This document shows, piece by piece, positions 1-8,206 of a stretch of DNA of 64,000 nt. The stretch covers positions 1 to 64,000 of the forward strand of contig JAKSJM010000004.1 in NCBI GenBank assembly GCA_024398075.1, in the 5' to 3' direction. The translations under genes and the position numbers were made by a program. The notes beneath the pieces are model-generated. The model did not search any database, had not been told where the DNA came from, and saw only the letters and a list, made by a program, of their open reading frames with translations. The DNA is from Bacteroidales bacterium. GTDB lineage: Bacteria; Bacteroidota; Bacteroidia; Bacteroidales; UBA932. Positions within the stretch are counted from its first letter, which is position 1. Each line of letters begins with the position of its first letter.

Positions 1-657
1 GACGCCAGCTCACGTCTGAATAATCAAAGCGCAATCCTTATTGACTTTGACAAGCATCAACCTCTTTTTATGTCAGATAATCTGATATACCTGGATGAGG
101 CGACTCCGAAAGATGTCAAACGAGTCAGCCCGAATCCCTATTGGGCTCTTGTCACCGATGAGACTCTTGAGTCCTTGTTGGAGATAGATGAAAAATACCC
201 GAAACTCAGAAGCGCACTTCATAAAGAGGAATATGACAGGCATCTATGTATAGTGGACTATCCCATCTCGATCAAAGGCAAGGAGTTTTATATTAACTCG
301 AGGTATACTCCTGTCATAACCCACTCTGATGGAACGACAAGAGTCGGACTTTTCAATTTTGCGCCATCCAGCAAGAATGAATTCTCATTCTTGTTGATTA
401 CGACCTCGGGGAAACGGTGGACATACGATTTCAAGGAGAAGAAATTCCTCGAATTTGACTTAGGAAGCAGACTGACGATAACAGAGAAGGCAATTCTTCA
501 AAGAGCCAAGAAAGGCATGTCCAATGAGGAGATAGCCAATGATCTGTACCTGTCACTGAATACTGTCAAGACACATAGATTCCATATCTTCAAAAAACTA
601 GGTGTGGACTCGATAACGGAGGCGCTTGCAGTCATCGGCAATTATCAGTTACTATAA
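1..657 (+). CDS. LuxR-type HTH regulator, 5'-truncated
   Basis: The reading frame is open from base 1 through the first in-window ATG at 70, and the residues before it (ending QPLF) continue the same fold, so the true start is probably outside the window. The C-terminal 65 residues form a LuxR/GerE helix-turn-helix (LTITEKAILQRAKKGMSNEEIANDLYLSLNTVKTH, given here by its ends: LTITEKAIL to NTVKTH). The part before it looks like the PAS-like sensory domain common in Bacteroidales one-domain LuxR proteins, but I could not assign it to a named family. Probable cytoplasmic transcription regulator; target unknown. The next gene downstream has its own promoter candidate. Confidence 0.8.
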   Translation, partial: DASSRLNNQSAILIDFDKHQPLFMSDNLIYLDEATPKDVKRVSPNPYWALVTDETLESLLEIDEKYPKLRSALHKEEYDRHLCIVDYPISIKGKEFYINSRYTPVITHSDGTTRVGLFNFAPSSKNEFSFLLITTSGKRWTYDFKEKKFLEFDLGSRLTITEKAILQRAKKGMSNEEIANDLYLSLNTVKTHRFHIFKKLGVDSITEALAVIGNYQLL

Positions 658-704
658 CTTCTTCTGTTGCTGTTATTGTCATGAAAGCAACGATTCACTC
701 ACAT

Positions 705-712
705 TATCTTTG
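705..712 (+). promoter_or_regulatory. Bacteroides-type -7 box
   Basis: TATCTTTG matches the Bacteroidota -7 consensus TAnnTTTG. It would give a leader of about 135 nt before the ATG at 852. A 7-bp inverted repeat (AAGTGTC 795-801, GACACTT 822-828) lies in that leader. No clear -33 TTTG at the usual spacing. Confidence 0.45.
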
Positions 713-851
713 CTAACCACTCTTCTCATATTTCGTCACATCCTATAAAGGATTCAATCTCAAAAAACGGGAGCTCGAATCTTTTTTTTTCTTGAAGTGT
801 CTATGGTGAGCTATCTTGGTCGACACTTAAGAACTTTACAGTTATACGATT

Positions 852-2591
852 ATGAAAAGAATGAAACTAATGCCATTAGTGATTGCTATGGCTGCCTGCT
901 CATGTAGCAGAGTTGAAACATCCACGCATGACTTATCATGCCAGGTGGACGAAAGCGCTATTCTACAGATTAACGAGGAAACAAATTTCAACTCAAAACT
1001 GTGTTCTCTCGTCGAAGGACTACACAACACACTTCTTGGTTCTGCCGACGTAAGAACCATGGTATGCGAAGAAGTAAACAAACAGTTTGACGGTGATTTT
1101 GATGCTTTATTGTCATCTCTATGTAACAACCAAGTGAGAATAGATTGCAAGTCTGATGAAAACAAAGTACCATTCGGCGAACTCTTGTCTGCATCAATAC
1201 CGTCAACAAAAGCAGGAGATGGCCATGCTCTGCTGAATTCACTGATGGACAATTATCCAGATCTCCAGGTTAGTGTACCTGTCCATGCTGACGAGTGGGA
1301 CGGCAACTACATCCCTGTCATTGCTTACATCCCAGAAAACTATAATGAGGGCACGGACAGCTTTATTCCTGGTTTAGACAATGATGGAAACTGGATTGCA
1401 GTTGACGCCATCCATGAACCAGACAAGCCAGTTATTGTTATATCCATGAATGAAAGAAGTGGCCTCGCTTCAGGGGATTTTACTCCTGATACCCTTTCTG
1501 TCTTTCCAATTATCGAGGCTCCATCAAATCTCCATGGAACTGCTATTGATGAAGGAATATCTCTAACTTGGTCCTTCACTGGTACAGCCATGTCATACAA
1601 GATATATAGAAAAGGAGCAGAGGAGACTGCATTCTCTCTTATTGGCCAGTGCTTAGAGTCGGAGGATAGATGCTATACGGATAGGAGCGTTACGGCTAAT
1701 GAGTATTACTACTACTACGTAACAGCAAGGGTGCTCGGCAGTACAATTAGCATTGGCCATGGATCATCCTCAAGCGTCCAGGAATCTTCCCCTTCAGAGA
1801 TCGTGATGGTACAAGCCCCAGCAGTTCCCTCTGCACTGTCTTATTTCGAGGCATTTTGCGCCGGCTCTGGAGTTGAGCTAAGATGGAATAATGACGGACA
1901 GACTAACTATGGAATCCAACTTTACTACCAAGATCCGGCGTACAGCTTAGATTACAACCTAATCACTAATCTCCCTGCAACCAACAACTACTACACATTC
2001 AACAGCCCAATCAAAGGCAGAAGAGTAGTATATCAAGCTTTCCGAACTAATACCATGGGACATTCTGATCCCAAATACGACTACATCTACCCGCCTTTCA
2101 GGAATGCCGATCTGCCGTCTCCGATATATGTCAAAAAAATTAGCATTGATGACCTGAGCACTATTGAATATTGGATTAGGGGTAAACCAGAATTTGAGCT
2201 AAAAGTAGTAGGTATTAATAGTTCGGGACAGACAGTAGAAATTCAGTCTGACCAGTACTTTGACTTCGACAGCCGGACAAATACGCAGTCATTCAGTGGA
2301 AGAAACATCTATAACTGGATATATAGTGGAAACGGAGGATGGTATGATGCAATAACTTTCATGCTTGTTGAGCGCGACATTGAATTTTCACTCACTCTAA
2401 CAGCCAAAGCAGAGTATGCACACAAAGGAGTCGGTGCGCTGACATATTCTTTGGGAGGAGAAGCGAACGTGGTATTCACGCATAGAGGGTTCAATTGTGG
2501 CAATAAGAGTATTTATTACTATGAACAACCGAACAGAGTCCTCTCCTTCCCTAGTGGTGGTGTCCACATGACCATTGGAGAGAGCGATTAA
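852..2591 (+). CDS. Exported lipoprotein with fibronectin type III-like domain
   Basis: A 579-residue protein with a lipoprotein signal ending at Cys16 (MAAC). Residues about 125-210 hold a domain rich in VSVPV, VIAYIPE and PVIVISMNER motifs, which I have seen in other Bacteroidales secreted hypothetical proteins but cannot name. Residues about 223-320 read as a fibronectin type III domain (ISLTWSF, SYKIYRK, YYYYVTA), possibly followed by a second one (VELRWNN). The C-terminal 170 residues are beta-rich. No catalytic motif is visible. It is a single-gene unit between a regulator and another exported protein. Likely surface or periplasmic; function unknown. Confidence 0.75.
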   Translation: MKRMKLMPLVIAMAACSCSRVETSTHDLSCQVDESAILQINEETNFNSKLCSLVEGLHNTLLGSADVRTMVCEEVNKQFDGDFDALLSSLCNNQVRIDCKSDENKVPFGELLSASIPSTKAGDGHALLNSLMDNYPDLQVSVPVHADEWDGNYIPVIAYIPENYNEGTDSFIPGLDNDGNWIAVDAIHEPDKPVIVISMNERSGLASGDFTPDTLSVFPIIEAPSNLHGTAIDEGISLTWSFTGTAMSYKIYRKGAEETAFSLIGQCLESEDRCYTDRSVTANEYYYYYVTARVLGSTISIGHGSSSSVQESSPSEIVMVQAPAVPSALSYFEAFCAGSGVELRWNNDGQTNYGIQLYYQDPAYSLDYNLITNLPATNNYYTFNSPIKGRRVVYQAFRTNTMGHSDPKYDYIYPPFRNADLPSPIYVKKISIDDLSTIEYWIRGKPEFELKVVGINSSGQTVEIQSDQYFDFDSRTNTQSFSGRNIYNWIYSGNGGWYDAITFMLVERDIEFSLTLTAKAEYAHKGVGALTYSLGGEANVVFTHRGFNCGNKSIYYYEQPNRVLSFPSGGVHMTIGESD

Positions 2592-2623
2592 CAGAAAAAC
2601 ATCATTGTTATTTAAAAAAAAGT

Positions 2624-2631
2624 TATCTTTG
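2624..2631 (+). promoter_or_regulatory. -7 box of the 2666 gene
   Basis: TATCTTTG followed by C, a good TAnnTTTG match, 35 bp before the ATG at 2666. An upstream TTG at 2605-2607 is a possible -33 element, with slightly short spacing (16 bp). Confidence 0.55.
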
Positions 2632-2665
2632 CTTTAAAGTGTAGTGTAATTCAATTCTGCTTATC

Positions 2666-3418
2666 ATGAAAAGATTTTTCTTCAGCATTATCGCCATATT
2701 GGCGGGAGGCATGTGCGCAAGCGCACAGGACATCGTGACCATGAGAAACGGGGATACCATCAAGACTAAAGTCACAGAGGTTAACCAGACCAGTGTAAAA
2801 TACTTGATCTATGGGGAGGAAAGCCCAGTATATGTCGTAGCCAAGGATGATATTGCAGCTATCGACTTCGAGTCCGGCAGGCACGAGACATTTATGAGGG
2901 GCGCATCGTACGCAAGCAGCGCATATGCCAGCGATTTCAGAGATATTCCTGAAGGAATCGCTCCTGGAATGAAATACAGGCAGTACGCTAAGCTATACAG
3001 CACCAGCGACTATACCAAGAGAGTGGGTGACAAGTATTCTCCTGTGTGGGGAGGAGTCGCTTCGTTTGTCTTGCCAGGACTTGGACAGATGGTGAACGGC
3101 GAGATGGGACGTGGATTTGCCTTTATGGGATTAAGTGTCGCTTGTGGAGTAGTATCCTCTTTCTCAAATGATTTCTTTTCCTACACTTCGGACATAGCAC
3201 CGATTGTCGCATCGGTCGCCTTAGCTGGAGCCTTCGCCATTGATATATGGTCAACCATCGACGCAGTCAAGATGGCCAAGATCAAGAACATGTACGCAAG
3301 AGACACCGCAGGTATGGCAGCTTTAGACATAAAGATGCAGCCCTATTTCGCATTCACAGCGCCAAGCGCCAATGGCCAGAGGCCTGTCACCGGAGTGACG
3401 CTCGCGGTCTCTTTCTAA
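2666..3418 (+). CDS. Exported protein with C-terminal membrane hairpin, unknown function
   Basis: 250 residues with a type I signal peptide (about 1-21, ending CASAQ). Residues 22-75 are a small beta-rich domain (IVTMRNGDTIKTKVTEV, VYVVAKDDIAAIDF) of the kind found in many Bacteroidales proteins that begin 'xGDxIxxKVxEI'. Residues about 125-210 contain a glycine-rich hydrophobic stretch (FVLPGLGQMVNGEMGRGF) and two probable membrane segments, resembling the DUF5683/TM2-like 'PGxGQxxNG' module. It is monocistronic and followed by a strong bidirectional hairpin. Role not predictable. Confidence 0.75.
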   Translation: MKRFFFSIIAILAGGMCASAQDIVTMRNGDTIKTKVTEVNQTSVKYLIYGEESPVYVVAKDDIAAIDFESGRHETFMRGASYASSAYASDFRDIPEGIAPGMKYRQYAKLYSTSDYTKRVGDKYSPVWGGVASFVLPGLGQMVNGEMGRGFAFMGLSVACGVVSSFSNDFFSYTSDIAPIVASVALAGAFAIDIWSTIDAVKMAKIKNMYARDTAGMAALDIKMQPYFAFTAPSANGQRPVTGVTLAVSF

Positions 3419-3429
3419 AAACACTCTTT

Positions 3430-3477
3430 CATAATACGATTATCGCCACCTCCAAGGGTGGCGATAACTGTATTATG
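3430..3477. terminator. 21-bp stem-loop between convergent genes
   Basis: Arms 3430-3450 and 3457-3477 pair over 21 positions with one mismatch and one G-T pair around a 6-nt loop (TCCAAG). It lies between the convergent 2666 gene and the symporter gene, so it probably acts as a bidirectional terminator or mRNA 3'-end stabiliser. There is no long T run after it. The remaining bases to 3577 show only a weak GGCCATC/GATGGCC inverted repeat (3545-3572). Confidence 0.7.
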
Positions 3478-3577
3478 CTTAGGCTCCACGATCTGGCCAT
3501 GATTCCCAGCTATTCCTGGCAGAATCCCACCATTTCCCTCGAATGGCCATCGGAACGCCAGTTTTGATGGCCGCGGC

Positions 3578-4960
3578 CTACAGTCCCAGCTCCTTCAGGG
3601 CCTCTCTGTTCGCTCTGGCTTTGTCGGCCGACAATGGATTCGAGATCAGCAGAAGCAGTGCAGCTGCGAGGAAGAACAGCGATGGCACCAAACCGATGTG
3701 CGCTGTGATGCCCCACTGCGCGAGCGAAGCCTGCTGGCCTGGCAATGAAGAATCATACTTGGTAAGCGTATGGCAGAGCCAGAACACGATGCCTTGGCTG
3801 GCGTAGCTGAGCCTCATGAAGAATGCCCTTACGCCCATGATCACGCCTTCATTGCGCCTCCGCTCCTTCAGGACGATGCTATCGACCACATCCGCCATAG
3901 CCGGCGCGATGAAGGTCCAGCACCCTCCGAAGCCAAGGCCCCATAGGAACATGAAGATGGCGAAGGTGAGCTGAGTGCGACAGAACAGCATTGGCATAGA
4001 TGCCGCCGCCATGAAGAAGTTTGTGATGACGAGCATCAGGAAGTTGTTGTCCAGCTTCTTCGCAATCCTTGACCAGATGATCACCGAGATGAGAGCGCCC
4101 ACCAGCATGGCCGCGAAAATAGGCGTAGACGCCTTGGCTGGCATACCGAGAACACCATTAACCACGTAATTCACGCTGCCCGTCATGCAGATGCACGCAC
4201 TCTGGTAGAGGAAAAGCATGATGGCGAGCACGCGGAATTCCTTATGCTTGAGGGTCGACTTGAGAGAGTCCACAAAGCCGGGATCCGCCTCCTGAGGCAC
4301 CTGCTCTGCCATAGGAGTGGTGCCGGCCCTCTGCATTACGCCTGGAATGATAAGGATGCTGCCAATGATACCGATCGCCGCTATCACCAAGCCAGCAGTC
4401 ACATAGCTGCCAGCATCTCCATAGTGGTAGAACAATGGTGGAAGGACAGCGCCAAGCGCGATGCCCACAGAACCGAAGGCGGTAGAGGTTACCGCCGCCT
4501 TGCGCCTGATGTCCTGGCTGCGGAACTTGTCCGGGAACACTCCCTGATAGTTGACCTCCCAGAGCGAGTAAGCCGCATCATACAGGCAGACGGCCACGAC
4601 CATCCACACAAACACCGCCACCTTGTGGGCGCGCAGTGCCTCTGGCACCATGAATATGAGAAGGAATGCCAATGAACATGTCACAAGTCCGAGAACTATC
4701 CAGAACAGGCGCTTTCCGTATCTGGCGAGCACGGGATGCTTTCCTGTGATCCACCCGATCAAAGGATCGTTCACAGCATTCCAGATGCTGTAGATCACAG
4801 TCGCGATAGTCGGGAAAATAGCTGGAAGACCCATTTCCTTCTCATAGAAGAAGAAGGCCATAATACCATACGCTCCTGTAAGGAACTCGGCAAGAAAACG
4901 TCCCATTCCATAGGACATCATCACTCCTGAAGATGGAGTTCGGTTCAATGTTTTAGTCAT
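3578..4960 (-). CDS. MFS sugar:cation symporter, GPH-like (MFS_2)
   Basis: 460 residues with about 12 hydrophobic segments. The N-terminal layout and the motif NAVNDPLIGW (61-70) are typical of the glycoside-pentoside-hexuronide:cation symporter group, which imports sugars or glycosides across the inner membrane with sodium or protons. A RYGKR loop follows the second helix, also typical. The gene lies downstream of an AraC-type regulator on the same strand (53-bp gap) but has its own -7 box 9 bp before the ATG. Substrate cannot be told from sequence. Confidence 0.85.
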   Translation of the reverse strand: MTKTLNRTPSSGVMMSYGMGRFLAEFLTGAYGIMAFFFYEKEMGLPAIFPTIATVIYSIWNAVNDPLIGWITGKHPVLARYGKRLFWIVLGLVTCSLAFLLIFMVPEALRAHKVAVFVWMVVAVCLYDAAYSLWEVNYQGVFPDKFRSQDIRRKAAVTSTAFGSVGIALGAVLPPLFYHYGDAGSYVTAGLVIAAIGIIGSILIIPGVMQRAGTTPMAEQVPQEADPGFVDSLKSTLKHKEFRVLAIMLFLYQSACICMTGSVNYVVNGVLGMPAKASTPIFAAMLVGALISVIIWSRIAKKLDNNFLMLVITNFFMAAASMPMLFCRTQLTFAIFMFLWGLGFGGCWTFIAPAMADVVDSIVLKERRRNEGVIMGVRAFFMRLSYASQGIVFWLCHTLTKYDSSLPGQQASLAQWGITAHIGLVPSLFFLAAALLLLISNPLSADKARANREALKELGL

Positions 4961-4968
4961 AGCGGTGG

Positions 4969-4976
4969 CAAAGATA
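4969..4976 (-). promoter_or_regulatory. -7 box of the symporter gene
   Basis: Reads TATCTTTG on the minus strand. Its last base is 9 bp before the start codon at 4960, so the mRNA would be almost leaderless. Confidence 0.6.
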
Positions 4977-5013
4977 AGAAATCTCAGTGAGTTATGGAAC
5001 TCATTGACATTCT

Positions 5014-5859
5014 CTACCTCCCCATGCGACGATATTCTGTGGGTGTATGTCCGGTCTCTTTCTTAAACAACCTTGAAAAATTTGACATTTCTGAAAAACC
5101 CAATTTTACAGATATCGCTTTCACTGACAATGAGCTATTCAGCAATAGTTCTTTAGCCGTGGACAAAACCTTGTTCCTCACATAAGTAGAGAACGAAGTG
5201 CCCATCTGCTCCTTCATCATACGTGACAAATGACGAGGCGATACTCTGATTAATTCAGCATAGTATTCTATAGGCAATGAAAAGTCACAATTCTTGTCTA
5301 TCATTTCAATCATCCTGACCACACGTGAATCTATGTTCAATCCTTGACAGATATTTTGCATAGAATATGCGCCAATCATTGTACCCCTTATAATGTTTTC
5401 CACACTAGACGCGCAGTCATGCATACCCAGCTCTATGACAGAAGTGCAAGTCTTAAAACACTGTTCCAACAAATCAAACATTTGAGGAGTCAAGTGTCTT
5501 TTCGGGGAGGACTCAATAGTTTTTTTTATGGGATACATCCTATTGCCTACAACAGAATGAAATGCGTCCTTAGAAATCACTAACATATAACCCGTAAAAC
5601 TCCCAATAGATGAAAACGCATCGTAAATCTCCCTTCCTGGCAGATTATCAAATACCTCTCCAGCCTCCAACACATAATGTTTGTCTGACTGTTTAATCGA
5701 CAGTTCCCCACCCTTACATGCAATGGAGATAAAACAATCTGTCACCAAAGGAAAACACTCTCTAATAAAAGCAATCTCACCTTCACAGAATACAAAACCT
5801 CCCCTCACAGAAAAAACATGAGGTGCACGAAAGAAAGCTGTGCCAACGATAGTATCCAT
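5014..5859 (-). CDS. AraC-family transcriptional regulator
   Basis: 281 residues from the chosen start at 5859. The open frame extends upstream to 6030, but that extension is low-complexity and a TATATTTG box (5869-5876) lies just before the 5859 ATG. The C-terminal about 100 residues carry two AraC-type HTHs (LPIEYYAELIRVSPRHLSRMMKEQ and SVKAISVKLGFSEMSNFSRLFKKETG, given by their core parts), ending in the usual TPTEYRR. The N-terminal about 160 residues look like a cupin-type sensory domain. It is upstream of the symporter and divergent from the zinc-ribbon lipoprotein operon, so either could be its target. Confidence 0.85.
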   Translation of the reverse strand: MDTIVGTAFFRAPHVFSVRGGFVFCEGEIAFIRECFPLVTDCFISIACKGGELSIKQSDKHYVLEAGEVFDNLPGREIYDAFSSIGSFTGYMLVISKDAFHSVVGNRMYPIKKTIESSPKRHLTPQMFDLLEQCFKTCTSVIELGMHDCASSVENIIRGTMIGAYSMQNICQGLNIDSRVVRMIEMIDKNCDFSLPIEYYAELIRVSPRHLSRMMKEQMGTSFSTYVRNKVLSTAKELLLNSSLSVKAISVKLGFSEMSNFSRLFKKETGHTPTEYRRMGR

Positions 5860-5868
5860 AACAAGTCC

Positions 5869-5876
5869 CAAATATA
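5869..5876 (-). promoter_or_regulatory. -7 box of the AraC gene
   Basis: Reads TATATTTG on the minus strand and ends 10 bp before the ATG at 5859. It is the main reason for choosing that start over the longer frame. Confidence 0.55.
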
Positions 5877-6005
5877 AGTAAGATTCAACAAATTTAGTTA
5901 TCAATAATAACCCGAGATTTATCAATTGACACACCCTGCCTGTTGAGATGCATATTTGAATACCCATTGTACAAAGAGGATAACGTTCATAATAATAAAG
6001 AATTA

Positions 6006-6013
6006 TACTTTTG
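6006..6013 (+). promoter_or_regulatory. -7 box of the zinc-ribbon lipoprotein operon
   Basis: TACTTTTG fits TAnnTTTG and ends 8 bp before the ATG at 6021 (20 bp before ATG 6033). The 146-bp space back to the AraC start is AT-rich; no obvious -33 element or clear operator repeat. Confidence 0.5.
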
Positions 6014-6020
6014 CAGAAAA

Positions 6021-6944
6021 ATGAATGCAACTATGCGAACCAACAAACTATTTATCATTCTTTGCTTTATCTCTGTGGTTATTTCATGTGACAACATCAC
6101 GAATCAAGGTGAAAACAGCAACATTGAAAAGGCAAAAATCGCTTTTTTAAATGATGTAAATTCCATCTCTATCCCTTGCAACACAAATGCGACCAAAGCT
6201 TCGGATCCAACCAACACATTCTCAATTGATTGGGATCATGCTCATGAGGAGATGAGCAAAAATGACGAGATCGTTATTGAGGTCCCGATACTATTGAAAG
6301 AAAGAATCGTAGCTGACATTGTTGATTCTTATGAGTCAAAACATAATCATAGGTGTGCCTTTTACAAGCCTTATCTCATCATTACAGAACACGAGAATAA
6401 TTATTCTTATCAGGTTGTAGCTGTTATTAAGGACGCCTTTTCATCTTCTACCTACTTAAAAGAGGATCACTCATACACTGATTTCATAATAGTTTCCGAT
6501 CTGGACGGTAATCCAATCAATAGTTTAATCAGGCTCAACGGTAAGGTATTCTCATTTACAGAGAAGCATTACAACCTCAGTGACACACCTCATACCAGCA
6601 GAATGATTGGCTACAAGTTAGGAAGCCATTTTGCGACAAAAGCTGGAGGACAGGATGGTGTAGAAGACACTTGGTATATAGGACGAATCTGTAATCACTG
6701 TAACCACTATTATAATGCTGCTATTTGGGAAAGTACCTGTCCATATTGTGGCTATGACGAATACATTGGCGGTGATGTCTGCATATGGTGCTGCCATCCT
6801 ATAGACGAGTGCGTATGCAAGGATAAAATCTGTCCAGGATGTGGAAGACATTTGCAACTATGTTCCTGTGGCGGAGCAGACAGAGAACCCATATGCCCTA
6901 AGTGTGGCCATCTATTAGGCGTTTGTGGTGGTAACTGCGAATGA
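6021..6944 (+). CDS. Lipoprotein with cysteine-rich zinc-ribbon-like C-terminus
   Basis: 307 residues; the second in-frame ATG at 6033 is an equally possible start. A lipoprotein signal ends at Cys23 (VISC). Residues about 60-205 are a soluble domain I do not recognise (EVPILLKERIVADIVDSYE). Residues 224-306 hold 17 cysteines, mostly as CxxC pairs: CNHC and CPYC 12 residues apart, CIWCC, CVC, CPGC, CSC, CPKC, and a terminal CGGNC. This resembles serial zinc ribbons, which are normally cytoplasmic, on a protein predicted to be exported. It overlaps the next gene by 4 bp (ATGA), so the two are translationally coupled. Base composition is AT-rich compared with the rest of the window. Function unknown; metal storage, structural disulfide tail or a peptide-like secreted product are all possible. 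Confidence 0.75.
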   Translation: MNATMRTNKLFIILCFISVVISCDNITNQGENSNIEKAKIAFLNDVNSISIPCNTNATKASDPTNTFSIDWDHAHEEMSKNDEIVIEVPILLKERIVADIVDSYESKHNHRCAFYKPYLIITEHENNYSYQVVAVIKDAFSSSTYLKEDHSYTDFIIVSDLDGNPINSLIRLNGKVFSFTEKHYNLSDTPHTSRMIGYKLGSHFATKAGGQDGVEDTWYIGRICNHCNHYYNAAIWESTCPYCGYDEYIGGDVCIWCCHPIDECVCKDKICPGCGRHLQLCSCGGADREPICPKCGHLLGVCGGNCE

Positions 6945-8206
6945 CAAAAACCATACAACATATAATAACTACTACTATTTGCCTGTCGGGATTCCTTCAG
7001 GCTTTAGTAGTTTTACTTCAGCGACTACACGTCCTACAATCATATAGCGCGTATTTTGACATATCAGGAACTTTTTCTAACCCCGGATACGCCGCATGTA
7101 TACTTGTTCCATCTGTAACTGTTTTAATATCCGACCTGCTTCTAGGGATAGAAACAAAAGAATTGTTTAGAACAGGAACTATCATTCGCCTTTTAGGGAT
7201 ATTTTTTCTTCTATATGCCATATACGTATGCAACTCAAGAGCCGCCGTTTTATCAATTGCAGTTGTTGTGTTCTATCATACGATAAGACTTATTCGTAGA
7301 AGACAGTGGACAACTATCGAGCATCAATGTTACATAGCTCTTCTCTCTGTATTATCCTTTATAATAATTGCACTTGTACTTTATCACATTAGGCCTCAAT
7401 CCGCAAACGGAAGGCTATTGATTTGGAGAGTTTGCCTAGACATTATTAAAAGGAATCCTATTTTTGGAATCGGGCATGGGAACATAAAAGACGTATTCAT
7501 GTACGCCCAGGCAAACTATTTCAACCATCACCCCGATTCTCAATTTGTTCTAGTCGCAAACGAATACTCCAACACATTTAATGAACCAATTAGAATCTTG
7601 TGCGAATATGGATGCATTGGACTCTGCATAACGTGCTTAGTGATATGGCTTATCTGGAAAAACAGCGCAGACACAATTAAAGCCGTCATTATTTCTTTTG
7701 TCATATTATCTTGTTTTATCAACATAACCACACTCTTGCCAGTAAACCTAATGTTGCTTTCAATTATGGTACTTGGGTTGTCGCGCATGAGCCATAATAA
7801 TAGTGTAAATGTCATTATCATTTTGCTATTATCCTTCTGGATTCTTGCATGTCCTTTTCAACAATTGCACAGACAACTATGCGAAGACAAAGAACTTGTG
7901 GAATTCAAAAAAAGGAATTCGCCATATGTCTATTGCTGTGAAAGAGGTCTTCAATATCAAGAAGCTGGAGATATCGAAAAGGCAGAGGCCTGCTTTCAAC
8001 TGGCACATCACATGATTCCATGCCGTATTTACCCATCATACCTATTATTCAAGCTTTATGAGGAAACCGAGCACCCTCAAGTCTATCAGCAGGCACGGAT
8101 CCTATTAGAACAGCAGGTCAGCATAATAGGAGATGCCACAGTTAGAATGCGTGGAGAAGCAAAAGATTTTTTGAGAAACAATAGTACAACATCAAATGAA
8201 AAGTAA
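6941..8206 (+). CDS. Wzy_C / O-antigen ligase-like membrane protein with C-terminal TPR-like tail
   Basis: 421 residues. About eight hydrophobic helices are followed by a soluble tail. The segment from NGRLLIWRVCLDIIKRNPIFGIGHGNI (core: R-L-I-W then PIFGIGHG) is the Wzy_C signature region, followed by a long loop with HHPDSQFV and NEPIRILCEYG. Residues about 330-400 look like a degenerate TPR (GLQYQEAGDIEKAEACFQLA). Family members polymerise or transfer lipid-linked glycans at the outer face of the inner membrane. The protein begins at the region normally preceded by several extra helices, so it is short at the N-terminus for the family. Start overlaps the previous stop (ATGA) and its end overlaps the next start by 11 bp: a tight three-gene operon. 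Its acceptor may be one of the flanking lipoproteins (inference). Confidence 0.75.
   Translation: MTKTIQHIITTTICLSGFLQALVVLLQRLHVLQSYSAYFDISGTFSNPGYAACILVPSVTVLISDLLLGIETKELFRTGTIIRLLGIFFLLYAIYVCNSRAAVLSIAVVVFYHTIRLIRRRQWTTIEHQCYIALLSVLSFIIIALVLYHIRPQSANGRLLIWRVCLDIIKRNPIFGIGHGNIKDVFMYAQANYFNHHPDSQFVLVANEYSNTFNEPIRILCEYGCIGLCITCLVIWLIWKNSADTIKAVIISFVILSCFINITTLLPVNLMLLSIMVLGLSRMSHNNSVNVIIILLLSFWILACPFQQLHRQLCEDKELVEFKKRNSPYVYCCERGLQYQEAGDIEKAEACFQLAHHMIPCRIYPSYLLFKLYEETEHPQVYQQARILLEQQVSIIGDATVRMRGEAKDFLRNNSTTSNEK

Noticed and set aside
5860..6030. N-terminal extension of the AraC gene to 6030
   Set aside because: The extension crosses a good -7 box at 5869-5876 and the start of the divergent operon, and has no domain similarity.
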